From an uncultured Clostridia bacterium (GTDB taxonomy: Bacteria; Bacillota; Clostridia; Christensenellales; Aristaeellaceae): 47,859 nt of DNA. Below the pieces are notes generated by a model. The model was not told the origin of the DNA, ran no database searches, and saw nothing but the letters and a program-made list of their open reading frames with translations. Below, in pieces: positions 8,901 to 16,629 of the stretch (the stretch's first letter is position 1; every line of letters starts with the position of its first letter). The stretch lies in NCBI GenBank assembly GCA_946411525.1, contig CAMKEI010000011.1, forward strand, positions 1-47,859. Reading direction: 5' to 3'. A program made the translations under genes and the position numbers.

Positions 8901-9485
8901 GTCCATTTCGCGCGCCAGGGCAATCAGCCGGGGCAGCACCGTCTTTTCTTCCCGCAGGTTGTGGTCCATGATCTCAATATAGAAATTCCGTTCGCCGAAG
9001 ATCTCCTGCATCTCCCGTACATAGGCGCGGGCACTCTCGTCCTGGCCGTTCAGCAGCATCTTCGGCAGATCGCCGCTCAGGCAGGCGCTCAGACAGATCA
9101 GTCCTTCATGATGCTCCCGGATCAGGTTGTAGTCGATCCGCGGCCGGTAATAGTATCCCGTCAGGAATCCTTCGCTGATCAGGTACATCAGGTTCTGATA
9201 ACCGGTATTGTTCTCACACAGCAGGATCAGGTGGCTGTTTTCCCGCCCGGTCAGTGATTTGTCTGTCCGGTCCCGGCAGACGTATGCTTCGCAGCCGATA
9301 ATTGGTTTGATCCCGGCGTCCTTCATCGCGGAATAGAAATCAACTGCGCCGTACAGCACGCCGTGATCCGTGACCGCGCAGGAATCCATGCCCAGCGCTT
9401 TCAGCCGGTCGACCAGCGAACTGATCCGGCAGGCCCCGTCCAGCAGGCTGTACTCCGTATGCAGATGAAGATGCGTAAAGCTCAT
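5931..9485 (-). CDS. dnaE: DNA polymerase III subunit alpha, DnaE type
   Basis: The 1184-residue protein is a DnaE-type replicative polymerase (dNTP polymerisation at the fork). An N-terminal PHP domain begins HLHLHTEYSLLDGA (residues 5-18) and continues with VTDHGVLYG (38-46). The palm has GRGSGAGSIVAY (357-368) and the catalytic aspartate motif PDIDVDF (395-401). The C-terminal part holds an OB-fold (ILTEVKEKATKKGDYMAFVT region), which binds single-stranded DNA. There is no inserted 3'-5' exonuclease domain, which separates it from PolC. I chose ATG 9485 (GGGGG ribosome site) because the PHP motif then starts normally; a start at 9548 would lie upstream of the promoter -10. It leads an operon with gtrA and an ABC ATPase through ATGA overlaps. 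Confidence 0.97.
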   Translation of the reverse strand: MSFTHLHLHTEYSLLDGACRISSLVDRLKALGMDSCAVTDHGVLYGAVDFYSAMKDAGIKPIIGCEAYVCRDRTDKSLTGRENSHLILLCENNTGYQNLMYLISEGFLTGYYYRPRIDYNLIREHHEGLICLSACLSGDLPKMLLNGQDESARAYVREMQEIFGERNFYIEIMDHNLREEKTVLPRLIALAREMDVPLVATNDCHYLEKKDAHAQEVLMCIQTGKTLADEQRMRMETEELYVKSEEEMRAIFRQVPDAVDRTQEIAERCNVEFEFGRIRLPHYPVPEGETASGMLRRLCGEGMKKLYPDAKEGDEPYQRLEYELSTIEHMGYVDYFLIVWDFIHYAKSNGIMVGPGRGSGAGSIVAYTLGITMLDPLKYQLLFERFLNPERVSMPDIDVDFCYERRQEVIDYVARKYGSDHVSQIITFGTMAAKGVVRDVGRVLGMSYQETDAVAKAIPFDLGMTLSKALKISPMLREMYDNEPKVRELIDTAMTLEGMPRHASTHAAGVLITGRPVVEFVPLQRNDEVITTQYPMGTIERLGLLKMDFLGLRTLTVIRDTLDMMRETGTDMKPEDIPLDDPEVYEMISRGDTDGVFQMEGAGMTGFLTNMKPGCFEDIIAAISLYRPGPMESIPRYIAGKADPSSVKYKTEKLRPILDVTYGCMVYQEQVMQIVRDLAGYSYGRSDLVRRAMAKKKHKVMEEERQAFVYGVTDEAGNVTVPGCVRNGVPENVANEIYDEMIAFASYAFNKSHAAAYGVVAMQTAWLKRYYPVQFMAAMLNSVYGNTGKIAGYIQYCRGRDISVLPPNVNRSRWKFTVDRDSRGKAAILFGLGAIKSVGENAVAAIIRERENAGPFRDIFDFCRRIDTTDCNKRVTESLIKSGAFDGMGANRPQMLAVYEQAMDANQARKKKNVSGQVSLFDMFGGGETQLLFDAEMKLPDLPDCPARVKLNMEKDASGVYMTGHPLDDYREILKKLIYTAAEITEPDEETEGPDLDGVFVDLGGILTEVKEKATKKGDYMAFVTLEDMTGQIECLVFPRVFEKYRNLLNADEAVVISGRISVCEDEAPKLLAERVSRMEEWAAHSTPAKTQDFGMKETATKTDAQLAAEADRKLFLRLARRDMDRASAVMALYAGNVPVYMHIPEEKITLLCPRESWCSGDKDCVSRLRDTLGADNVVLKQKG

Positions 9486-9527
9486 AATTCCCCCGGCGTA
9501 TGCCGCCCTCATATTATTCCAGATTAT

Positions 9528-9536
9528 ATTATACCA
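9528..9536 (-). promoter_or_regulatory. Promoter of dnaE operon (extended -10)
   Basis: On the minus strand TATAAT (9533-9528) is preceded by TGG, giving the extended -10 form TGnTATAAT, about 40 bases before the dnaE start. No good -35 hexamer is present at 17 bases; that position falls in the T-run of the preceding terminator. Confidence 0.7.
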
Positions 9537-9549
9537 TATCCGGGGCACG

Positions 9550-9572
9550 AAAAAAAGGCGGCCGAAGCCGCC
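9550..9572 (-). terminator. Intrinsic terminator after the 9612-10094 gene
   Basis: On the minus strand the stem GGCGGC, loop TTCG and stem GCCGCC are followed by seven T (9556-9550): a textbook UUCG-loop intrinsic terminator between the small exported protein and dnaE. Confidence 0.9.
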
Positions 9573-9611
9573 CCGCAGACCGGGAAATATCGCAGTCCGG
9601 TAGCATTCCGG

Positions 9612-10094
9612 TCAGGTCGGGCTGTCGGTATTCCGGATCGATTCCATGATTGTTTTTGTCTCGTCCGCGGCCTCCTGTGTCGCATACCAGAAGATGACCT
9701 CGACAATCATGTCTCCGTACTCAAACACATAGCCGATACCGGGCGCGCCGTCTGCGCTGTCCTTCAGCCGGTAGACAAGCATTTCTATGCCGTTCACGTC
9801 GCGGAGTTCCACTTCCGCGCCTTTCTCCGCCAGTTTTTCAGCGCTTTCCCTCAGGCTTCCCGTTTCACCGAAGGCAGCCACCTTCTCCCGCGGATAAACC
9901 TGGCAGTCCATCTCCAGCGTATCGGAGACCCAGGCGTGAACGCCTTCGTCCGCTATTTCCGGCGCGCTGTACCGCAGTCCGTCCGGCAGGTCAACCGCAT
10001 AGCCGGTTCCCGGCAGCGTCACAGTCTGTTCCGCCGCGGCAAAACTGAACGTCAGGATCAGACAGATCAGTAGACTGATTACCTTCTTCATCAT
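9612..10094 (-). CDS. Small exported protein, unknown function
   Basis: The 160-residue protein has a clear signal peptide (KKVISLLICLILTFSFAAA, cleavage probably before EQTV), so the mature chain of about 140 residues is secreted or wall-associated. The mature part is acidic, lacks cysteines except one (DCQVY) and shows no motif I recognise. Two ATG codons stand side by side (10094 and 10091); an AAAGGGA ribosome site 7 bases before the first favours 10094. It is monocistronic: a near-consensus promoter lies upstream and an intrinsic terminator downstream. The pattern of a short domain ending in a membrane-fusion-like amphipathic segment (YGDMIVEVIFWYAT) was noted but does not identify a family. 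Confidence 0.75.
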   Translation of the reverse strand: MMKKVISLLICLILTFSFAAAEQTVTLPGTGYAVDLPDGLRYSAPEIADEGVHAWVSDTLEMDCQVYPREKVAAFGETGSLRESAEKLAEKGAEVELRDVNGIEMLVYRLKDSADGAPGIGYVFEYGDMIVEVIFWYATQEAADETKTIMESIRNTDSPT

Positions 10095-10122
10095 GCGCTG
10101 TTCCCTTTCCGGTTTTTTTCTG

Positions 10123-10152
10123 ATTATACCCGCCGCCTGTCTGTTATGTCAA
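10123..10152 (-). promoter_or_regulatory. Sigma-A promoter of the 9612-10094 gene
   Basis: On the minus strand TTGACA (10152-10147), an 18-base spacer and TATAAT (10128-10123) form an almost perfect vegetative promoter. The -35 box touches the T-tract of the terminator of the preceding ABC permease gene. Confidence 0.88.
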
Positions 10153-10182
10153 TAAAACAGGAGGCTTCGTCAGCCTCCTGTT
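10152..10182 (-). terminator. Intrinsic terminator of the ABC exporter operon
   Basis: On the minus strand an 11-bp stem (AACAGGAGGCT / AGCCTCCTGTT) with a 5-base loop is followed by TTTTATT, 14 bases after the permease stop codon. Confidence 0.85.
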
Positions 10183-10195
10183 AGTAAGTGGTGTT

Positions 10196-11863
10196 TTATC
10201 CGGCGCAGTAGTATTTCTCCGTCGTCTTCCTCAGCATCATGTATGCTGCGGCGCACATTGCGGCGAGCACAGCCGCGAGGATCGCAAACACCGGCACCAT
10301 TTCCAGTCCCCAGTCGATAAGGAAGTAGGTCAGGGCAGCCAGCGCGATCAGGATTCCCCAGGAAATCAGCATAGAAATCAGCACGCCGAAATTCTGCTTT
10401 ACGGCTTCCTGCTCCGTAACCCAGTCCAGGCGGGGCTTTTTCACGTCCCTGCTCAGCGCCATCGCGGCATTGACAAAACTGAACAGGATGCACAGCACAC
10501 ATGCCAGCGCGATCGGGATCTCCATTCCAGGGAAGAAGATAATCAGCGCGATGGCGGCGGCGATAACGCCGGTCATGCCCATACCGAAGCCGATGATGAA
10601 CTTGGCCCGGATAAAGGTATGCGGTGATACCGGCAGGGCCGTCAGGAAATCGTGGCCTTTTCCTTCCCGCGTCACAGCGGTGGACAGCGCCGGGTTCATG
10701 CCGCTCATATAGGCCATGATCGCTGCCAGGATACCCATTACAATCGCAGGATTCATTTGCTGGAACAATGCCTGGAAACCCCCGCCGTTTTCGCCGGCGT
10801 TATTTCCGCCTATGATGCAGATCATGATAACCATCAGCAGCGGCATGAAGCAGATCGGCAGGATGTTTGTCGCATAGGACGGAACCCGGAGGATTGTTTT
10901 CAGTTCACGCCGCATGCAGGCTCTCAGCTGGGAACCATTGGCAAAAGATTCCTTTCCCGTCAGTTTTTTCTGGCTGCTGCCGGGGGTCTCCGTCTGCAGC
11001 ATGGACAGTTTCCGGTAGCTGTAACCCAGCAGCCATACCGTAATCACCGGCGCGGCCAGTGAGATCAGGATCCAGACTGCAAACATGCCGTAATTCTGCC
11101 CCAGCATGCCGTTCGCGGCCCAGGCGGCCGGCGGAAACAGTGTCGTCATGGCGCCGATGCGGGCGCTGCTGCTCTCCACCAGCTGGCGGATCATCTCTCC
11201 GCCTTCCGCGGAATTGCCTGTGATCTGGCCCATGTTCATCATCAGGAACATATAACCGATCATCAGTGCGATGCCGCTCACGGTCAGCAGGATTTCCCGG
11301 TGCTTCCACAGGGCGCTCAGCCGGATCAGCAGGCTCGATACAAAGGCAATCACACAGATCGGCAGCAGGCTGACCAGCAGCCAGACCACGATCATCCGAA
11401 GATAGAACAGGGGGTCCACGCCAACCCTCACGCCGTACATGATGCAGGCGGGAAGCAGGATCACCGCGTCAATGAGCGTTTCGGAGATCCATACCTGGAC
11501 CAGTTTCGCGCTCAGGATCGTCCGGGGATTCAGGGGCAGCGCCGCCAGGTATGCGGCGTCGCGGCCCAGGTACAGGGCGCTGAGCGTAAAGAAGAAAGAC
11601 AGGATCAGCGTACCCGCCGTCGTCAGCATCACCGCCATGGTGATCAGCATCTCCGGCGCTCCCATCCCGATCATGATATCCATCATCTTGTTCTCGACGA
11701 TATAAAGAATCACGCCGAGGTAGACTACCAGGATCAGGATCGCGATGAACATCCCGATCGTGCGGCCCTTTTTCTCTTTCATCGCCGTCTTCAGGTTCCG
11801 CGGTTTCATGTCCGCGTACCGGGACAGCAGCTGGAGCCGCAGCAAAGCCATAAATCCCGTCAT
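10196..11863 (-). CDS. ABC exporter permease, about 12 membrane helices
   Basis: The 555-residue polytopic protein has two similar halves of about six helices separated by a cytoplasmic stretch (SYRKLSMLQTETPGSSQKK and onward). The ABC-2-like motif REGKGHDFLTALPVSPHTFI is typical of large Gram-positive ABC-2 permeases of the YhaP/EcsB-like kind, where the basic loop probably contacts the ATPase. Its ATG overlaps the ATPase stop codon (ATGA), so the pair forms a translationally coupled exporter. The substrate is not indicated by sequence or neighbours. An intrinsic terminator follows the stop. Confidence 0.82.
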   Translation of the reverse strand: MTGFMALLRLQLLSRYADMKPRNLKTAMKEKKGRTIGMFIAILILVVYLGVILYIVENKMMDIMIGMGAPEMLITMAVMLTTAGTLILSFFFTLSALYLGRDAAYLAALPLNPRTILSAKLVQVWISETLIDAVILLPACIMYGVRVGVDPLFYLRMIVVWLLVSLLPICVIAFVSSLLIRLSALWKHREILLTVSGIALMIGYMFLMMNMGQITGNSAEGGEMIRQLVESSSARIGAMTTLFPPAAWAANGMLGQNYGMFAVWILISLAAPVITVWLLGYSYRKLSMLQTETPGSSQKKLTGKESFANGSQLRACMRRELKTILRVPSYATNILPICFMPLLMVIMICIIGGNNAGENGGGFQALFQQMNPAIVMGILAAIMAYMSGMNPALSTAVTREGKGHDFLTALPVSPHTFIRAKFIIGFGMGMTGVIAAAIALIIFFPGMEIPIALACVLCILFSFVNAAMALSRDVKKPRLDWVTEQEAVKQNFGVLISMLISWGILIALAALTYFLIDWGLEMVPVFAILAAVLAAMCAAAYMMLRKTTEKYYCAG

Positions 11864-12597
11864 GCTTCGTCGCCTCCGTCATCGGTCAGCTGCAGGAACA
11901 GATCCTCCAGGCTGGTGCCTTTTTCGCCGGAACGCAGTTCTTCCAGTGTACCCTGGGCCCGCAGGGTGCCGTGGTCGATGACGCCGATGCGGGTGCACAG
12001 CTTTTCAGCTACTTCAAGCACGTGGGTGGAGAAGAAAACCGTGTTTCCTTCATTGCAGTGCCGGATCATCTCTTCCTTCAGCAGATGGGCAGCGCGGGGA
12101 TCCAGACCGCCCAGGGGCTCGTCCAGGATCCAGATCGGAGGGTTGTGAATCAGCGCGCCGATCACGACCAGTTTCTGCTTCATGCCCTTGGAATAAGTGC
12201 GCACCTGGCTGTTGATCGCGTCTTCCAGTTCGAAGATGCTCAGGTACTTCTCAATGTGCGCCTTCCGGCGGGCAACGTCCACCTGATAAACGTCCGCCAT
12301 AAAGTTCAGGTATTCCATACCGGTCAGCCGGTCATACAGATCGTTTCCGTCCGGCACAAAACCGATCAGCCGCTGGGCTTCCAGGCGTTCCGTATCCATC
12401 CGGTGCCCCGCCATGGTGATCTCGCCTTCATCCGGCTTCAGCACGCCGGTCATCAGCTTGATCGTGGTGGTCTTGCCGGCGCCGTTCGGTCCGATAAAGC
12501 CGAACAGTTCCCCGCCGTTCACATGCAGCGTCAGGTCGTCCACGGCCTTTTTCTTATTCTTTGCGTAGGCTTTGGTCACGTTCTTGATGTCGATCAT
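11860..12597 (-). CDS. ABC exporter ATP-binding protein
   Basis: The 245-residue ATPase has Walker A GPNGAGKT at 36-43, signature YSKGMKQK at 135-142, Walker B IWILDEP with PLGGLDP (155-167) and an H-loop FFSTHVLE. This is a CcmA/EcsA-like ATPase for ABC-2 exporters. The start is the ATG at 12597, which has a GGAGGAGG ribosome site; an ATG at 12657 in the same frame would lie inside the promoter. The short acidic C-terminus (LTDDGGDEA) overlaps the permease start by four bases. Confidence 0.9.
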   Translation of the reverse strand: MIDIKNVTKAYAKNKKKAVDDLTLHVNGGELFGFIGPNGAGKTTTIKLMTGVLKPDEGEITMAGHRMDTERLEAQRLIGFVPDGNDLYDRLTGMEYLNFMADVYQVDVARRKAHIEKYLSIFELEDAINSQVRTYSKGMKQKLVVIGALIHNPPIWILDEPLGGLDPRAAHLLKEEMIRHCNEGNTVFFSTHVLEVAEKLCTRIGVIDHGTLRAQGTLEELRSGEKGTSLEDLFLQLTDDGGDEA

Positions 12598-12647
12598 GAG
12601 GTCCTCCTCCGACAGATTCACTGTCTCCGTTTCTTTTGTCGTGTCTG

Positions 12648-12676
12648 ATAATAACATAATTTACTCAAAATGGAAA
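12648..12676 (-). promoter_or_regulatory. Probable promoter of ABC exporter operon
   Basis: On the minus strand TATTAT (12653-12648) preceded by TGT gives an extended -10; a weak TTTCCA box lies 17 bases upstream. The distance to the ATPase ATG is about 50 bases. Confidence 0.5.
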
Positions 12677-12722
12677 CGTAAAAAACGGCAAGTTATACGT
12701 ACTTATTTTTCATTTGCAGATC

Positions 12723-12751
12723 AAAAAAGGACGTTATTCTTCATAACGTCC
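12723..12751 (-). terminator. Intrinsic terminator after pncB
   Basis: On the minus strand the 9-bp stem GGACGTTAT / ATAACGTCC with a 5-base loop is followed by six T, 22 bases after the pncB stop. Confidence 0.9.
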
Positions 12752-12773
12752 GTCCGGTCAGTCGTGCCCGGAG

Positions 12774-13976
12774 CTATGGGTTCCCGCTCTCTCTGTTCAG
12801 CCTGAACTCGACAGACCTTTCAAGGTATTCAAGATAATCTTCGTCCCGGCACATGGCCTTTCCCCTGGAGTCGCTCAGCTTGGCGACAGCCCGTCCGTTG
12901 ACAGTCTGCAGCTTGATGACGATATTCAGGGCTTCCTCACTCGTATCGTTGGAGCAGAACGTCCCAATCCCGAATGACACTTTCGCCCGGTCCTTGAAAT
13001 AATCATACAGCGCCTGTGCCCGGTCGAAGTCGAGGCTGTCGCTGAACAGCAGCAGCTTGGTTTTCGGATCCGCCCCGTACTTTCTGTAGTGGGCGATCAT
13101 CTTCTCGCCCCACTCGTAGGGATCGCCGCTGTCATGCCGTACGCCGGTAAAGTTGTTTACCATCGCGCGGTTGAAGTCCAGCAGGAACAGATCGGTCGTC
13201 ACGGTGTCGGTCAGCGCGGTTCCGTTGTCGCCGCGGTATTCGTCATACCAGTCTTCCAGGGCGTAATGGTTGGTATAGGCCAGCGGAATGGAATCGATGC
13301 CCTGGTACATCTGGACGAACTCGTGGGCGTAGGTGCCGATGGGTTTCAGCCCGTATTTCCTTGCAAGCATCACATTAGAGGTCCCGACGCAGTTCTCCGT
13401 TTCCGACGCCAGGCGCCGCACGACCTCGTCCTCCCATTCCCTGGAAAGCCTGCGCCGGCAGCCGAACTCGGCAAAGCTGAACGTGTATTTCCCGGAGCGG
13501 AAGGCGCGGATCTTTTCGTCCAGCCGTTCTTCCGCCGCTTTTCTCAGCGTCCGGTAATCATATTTCAGCCGGAAATACACTTCGTTCACGATCTCCAGCA
13601 GGTAGATCTCAAACTGCATCGCGGAGAACAGCGGTCCGCGGATCACAATCTTCAGCACGCCTTCGTCGGTCAGCCGTGTTTCCACATAGTCCCGGATCGG
13701 CCGCCACAGCCGCAGGAATTCCACATAGTCGCTTTTGATGAAGCGGATCGACCGCAGATAGTCCAGCTCCTCCTTTGTGAAGGTCAGCGAGCAAAGATGA
13801 TCGATCTGTGCGTTGATCTCCTCGAACATGTCCGGAGTGAACACGACGCCCTCGTTCCGGCAGCGGAAATAGTATTCTCCGCTCAGGTCCGTATGCTTGT
13901 GGAAGATCACCTGGTCCATGTTGAACTTATACAGATCCGTATCCAGAAGGGACTGAATGATCGGCTCCAGCTTCAT
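12774..13976 (-). CDS. pncB: Nicotinate phosphoribosyltransferase
   Basis: The 400-residue enzyme converts nicotinate and PRPP to nicotinate mononucleotide (NAD salvage, ATP-assisted). It shows the PncB N-terminus LLDTDLYKFNM (10-20), the GTSNVMLARKYG segment (198-209), the GTYAHEF motif (214-220) whose His218 corresponds to the histidine phosphorylated in the ATPase cycle, and RHDSGDP for PRPP binding. The length is that of the bacterial (E. coli-type) form. It lies 18 bases after nadE, so both NAD enzymes are made from one mRNA, and it ends at a strong terminator. Confidence 0.96.
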   Translation of the reverse strand: MKLEPIIQSLLDTDLYKFNMDQVIFHKHTDLSGEYYFRCRNEGVVFTPDMFEEINAQIDHLCSLTFTKEELDYLRSIRFIKSDYVEFLRLWRPIRDYVETRLTDEGVLKIVIRGPLFSAMQFEIYLLEIVNEVYFRLKYDYRTLRKAAEERLDEKIRAFRSGKYTFSFAEFGCRRRLSREWEDEVVRRLASETENCVGTSNVMLARKYGLKPIGTYAHEFVQMYQGIDSIPLAYTNHYALEDWYDEYRGDNGTALTDTVTTDLFLLDFNRAMVNNFTGVRHDSGDPYEWGEKMIAHYRKYGADPKTKLLLFSDSLDFDRAQALYDYFKDRAKVSFGIGTFCSNDTSEEALNIVIKLQTVNGRAVAKLSDSRGKAMCRDEDYLEYLERSVEFRLNRESGNP

Positions 13977-13994
13977 ATCCTGTACGCTCCTTCC

Positions 13995-14768
13995 TTACGC
14001 GAACGGGTCCAGTGTCAGCGGCGTCCGCCGCTTGTGCATATTGGCCGCTTCCCTTTTCCGGATCTTCTCGTCGGTATGCGGATCACCGCAGCTTCCCGCC
14101 CTCAGGTACCGGTGAATGTCGGCGTATTTCAGGCCCATATTCTCTTCGTCACTCTTGCCGGACAGTCCGTCGCTGGGCGTTTTCCGCACCAGTTCCGCAG
14201 GCAGCTCCGGCATCGTCAGCCCGACCTGCACTACCTCGACGCTGGTCAGTTTGCCGAGTACGGCGAAGTCGCAGGAAGTATCCCCATCCTTCGTGCAGTA
14301 ACCGGTGGTCGCCTCGCTCAGGTTGCCCGTTCCGGCAAGCCGGGCGTCCAGGGCCTGCGCGATATAGCGCAGCACCGTCATCCGCAGGCGCGGCCCAACG
14401 TTTATATCGGAGGCGCGGCTGACGGGAACGGAAAACTCTCCGTTCCCTGCCGTGGTGCCGTTCTGGTCGGTTGCGTCCTTCAGGGCTTCATGGATAGCGC
14501 CGATATTGACCGTCCGCTTTCGGATACCCAGCGCGTCACATACGGCCCGGCTGTCGCTGATATCCTTCTGCTCTCCGTCCGGCAGCATCACGCCGAATAC
14601 GTTTTCCCGACCCAGCGCCCGCGCGCACAGCGCAGCGGTTACCGTGGAGTCCTTCCCTCCGGAAATCCCGACCACCGCGCGGCTGAATCCCTGCGCGGCA
14701 GCGGTTTCCCGGATCAGTTCCACAAGGCGGTCCCGTACCGCTTCCGGGTCAAACCGATACGCTTCCAT
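13995..14768 (-). CDS. nadE: NAD+ synthetase (ammonia- or glutamine-fed type without glutaminase domain)
   Basis: The 257-residue protein has the N-type ATP pyrophosphatase loop GISGGKDS at 34-41, followed by GVMLPDGEQ and the NLSEATTGYCTKDGD region typical of NadE. It amidates deamido-NAD to NAD. At 257 residues there is no N-terminal nitrilase/glutaminase domain, so ammonia is the likely nitrogen donor. It starts 36 bases after the stop of the exported protein gene at 14805 and precedes pncB by 18 bases, so late steps of salvage are encoded together. No separate promoter was found in the short gap. Confidence 0.95.
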   Translation of the reverse strand: MEAYRFDPEAVRDRLVELIRETAAAQGFSRAVVGISGGKDSTVTAALCARALGRENVFGVMLPDGEQKDISDSRAVCDALGIRKRTVNIGAIHEALKDATDQNGTTAGNGEFSVPVSRASDINVGPRLRMTVLRYIAQALDARLAGTGNLSEATTGYCTKDGDTSCDFAVLGKLTSVEVVQVGLTMPELPAELVRKTPSDGLSGKSDEENMGLKYADIHRYLRAGSCGDPHTDEKIRKREAANMHKRRTPLTLDPFA

Positions 14769-14804
14769 TCCGGTCTTCCCTCCCCTTTGGCCGCAGCCTG
14801 TTGA

Positions 14805-16232
14805 TTATCCGTTCGTCACGCAGCTGTACAATTCGATCCGCATTTCCGGGCTGAGCCGGATCACGATCGATACGCCTTTTCCTTCCTGGTCCGGCGGATT
14901 ATCCTCATACAGTGCGAAGGTTGATCCGTCCAGCTCGCACATCCATTGCATCCTGAAATCCTTCACGTCTTCAGCCCGTTCATAATTGATGTCCCTCAGG
15001 AAGGTCATCATGAACTCTTTTGCCTGTTTATCCAGCTCGGGATCCGGCGTCGGATCGAAAACATACAGATCCTCCGAGTGTTCTTTCCATTCAGCCGGCT
15101 CGGCCTCAATATCCGTAAACGTCCCGTCCAGCGTAAAATGCGACTTCAGGGAGACTGCGCCGTTTCCGCAGTCAATAATGACTTCGTAGCGGTAGTCTTC
15201 CATGTAGCACCCGATGCCTGTGGCGGAAACCGTGTTGAATCCGGTCTCCTGCCAGATCCTCATCGCTTCCAGGCTCATCTGGTCGATCAGCGCCTCATTG
15301 CCCCGGGAATTGTACTCCGTGATTTCGCTGCCGGCTTCTTCTCCGTAGATCCCTTCATCGTCTGAAGCCAGTACCACGCCGTAATCATCCGGGTTAAACT
15401 TCTTCAGCATGGTGCTGCCCCGGTCGGATATTTCCGCCCTGAAGCTGATATCCAGCTGATGGATCCCGCCCCAGGCGGTTTCCAGATACAGGCCGATGGT
15501 GCCTTCTGCCTGCTGCAGGTCACCGTTTTCGTCTGTTTTCAGCGTGATCTCTGCCTTCCGCATGGAGACGCGCTGCATCGTGAACAGGATCGCCTGTGTC
15601 ATGGTACCGTAATCATACAGGGAAGCTGCATTGCTCGCGCCGATCTGATCGTAGTCAACGCCGAAATACCGCTTTGCGGCGAACCGGGCCAGCTCGTTCA
15701 GGACCGCGTTCGTCATCGCCGGTGTATCCTCGCCGAGCGAAATGCGGTAAGTTCCGTCTTCGCTTTTCGTCACCGCGTCTTTTCCCAGCAGCAGATCCGC
15801 CTGCGAAGCCAGCGCGCTGCCCAGGCCGATCAGCTGTCTCGTCTCCACCGTGCTGTGGAGCAGGGAGTTCCTTTCCGTGGCCATTCCCGTCCGGTAAACG
15901 CCCGGCGTAAAGACTTCCATCGTGTAGATTTGGTATCCGTCCATAACCAGCTTGTATCCGTTGTGCCGTTCCGTTCCGTCATTCTTCGGGGAAGTCAGGT
16001 CCAGCTGCCGGTAGGATCTTTTCCCGTCCTGTTTCCATACGCCGTTCACCGTCTTGAACCATTCGCCGTCCAGTGAGAATTCCGCGTCTGCTTTCAGGGT
16101 TACATTGCTTGTGTTGAAAAGCAGGTCCACCGTCTTGTCATACAGTTCTGCGGCTGTATCGTTCGCGAATGCCGCCGCGCAGATAGACAGCGCCAGCACC
16201 GCTGCCAGAATCACAACAACCAGTTTCTTCAT
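14805..16232 (-). CDS. Exported protein of unknown function
   Basis: The 475-residue protein begins with a standard signal peptide (KKLVVVILAAVLALSICAAAFA, cleavage near residue 23). The mature part is acidic, mixed alpha/beta in appearance, and contains no zinc-binding, lipobox or wall-sorting motif that I can see. Segments such as GYKLVMDGYQIYTMEVFTPG and YDYGTMTQAILF do not identify a family. Its gene starts the unit that continues into nadE and pncB, an odd pairing of a secreted protein with NAD enzymes. The promoter upstream is an extended -10 type. Function is not assigned. Confidence 0.75.
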   Translation of the reverse strand: MKKLVVVILAAVLALSICAAAFANDTAAELYDKTVDLLFNTSNVTLKADAEFSLDGEWFKTVNGVWKQDGKRSYRQLDLTSPKNDGTERHNGYKLVMDGYQIYTMEVFTPGVYRTGMATERNSLLHSTVETRQLIGLGSALASQADLLLGKDAVTKSEDGTYRISLGEDTPAMTNAVLNELARFAAKRYFGVDYDQIGASNAASLYDYGTMTQAILFTMQRVSMRKAEITLKTDENGDLQQAEGTIGLYLETAWGGIHQLDISFRAEISDRGSTMLKKFNPDDYGVVLASDDEGIYGEEAGSEITEYNSRGNEALIDQMSLEAMRIWQETGFNTVSATGIGCYMEDYRYEVIIDCGNGAVSLKSHFTLDGTFTDIEAEPAEWKEHSEDLYVFDPTPDPELDKQAKEFMMTFLRDINYERAEDVKDFRMQWMCELDGSTFALYEDNPPDQEGKGVSIVIRLSPEMRIELYSCVTNG

Positions 16233-16317
16233 GTTTCCGTATCTCCTTCTGTTTCTTTGGGAAACAGCTTCGCGTCATCTGAGACCGGTCTTCTCCTGAG
16301 CCCGGAATACATGGAGC

Positions 16318-16326
16318 ATTATACCA
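16318..16326 (-). promoter_or_regulatory. Extended -10 promoter for the 14805-16232 / nadE / pncB unit
   Basis: On the minus strand TATAAT (16323-16318) is preceded by TGG. It lies about 85 bases before the start codon. No convincing -35 box is visible. The 16233-16629 gap contains this promoter and the divergent one at 16481; nothing else recognisable was seen there. Confidence 0.6.
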
Positions 16327-16480
16327 CATCAGATCCGCTCCTGCACACCCTGTTCCGGCAGACCGCTCAGCAGTCCGTAAGGCCCCGCGTCTGTTTCGGA
16401 TTCATTTTGCCCGATGAAACTTACTTTCCGGTGACTTTCACCTTACATTTTCGTAAGGAAAGCCGCGGTTGTTCCGGGAC

Positions 16481-16509
16481 TTGCGGACACGCCGGAAAAC
16501 GCTTATCAT
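16481..16509 (+). promoter_or_regulatory. Probable promoter for the 16630-17559 gene
   Basis: TTGCGG (16481-16486), a 17-base spacer and TATCAT (16504-16509) precede the gene by about 120 bases. The match is moderate. Confidence 0.5.
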
Positions 16510-16629
16510 GAAACCGCCTGAAAAAGAAAATGACGGTTGCCGCTGTTCAGTCGGGAACTTTTGCCGGTGTCCGTCGTCATACAGAATGAGTAAAGAAACA
16601 GCCTTGCCTGAAAAGGAGGATTTGATTCC

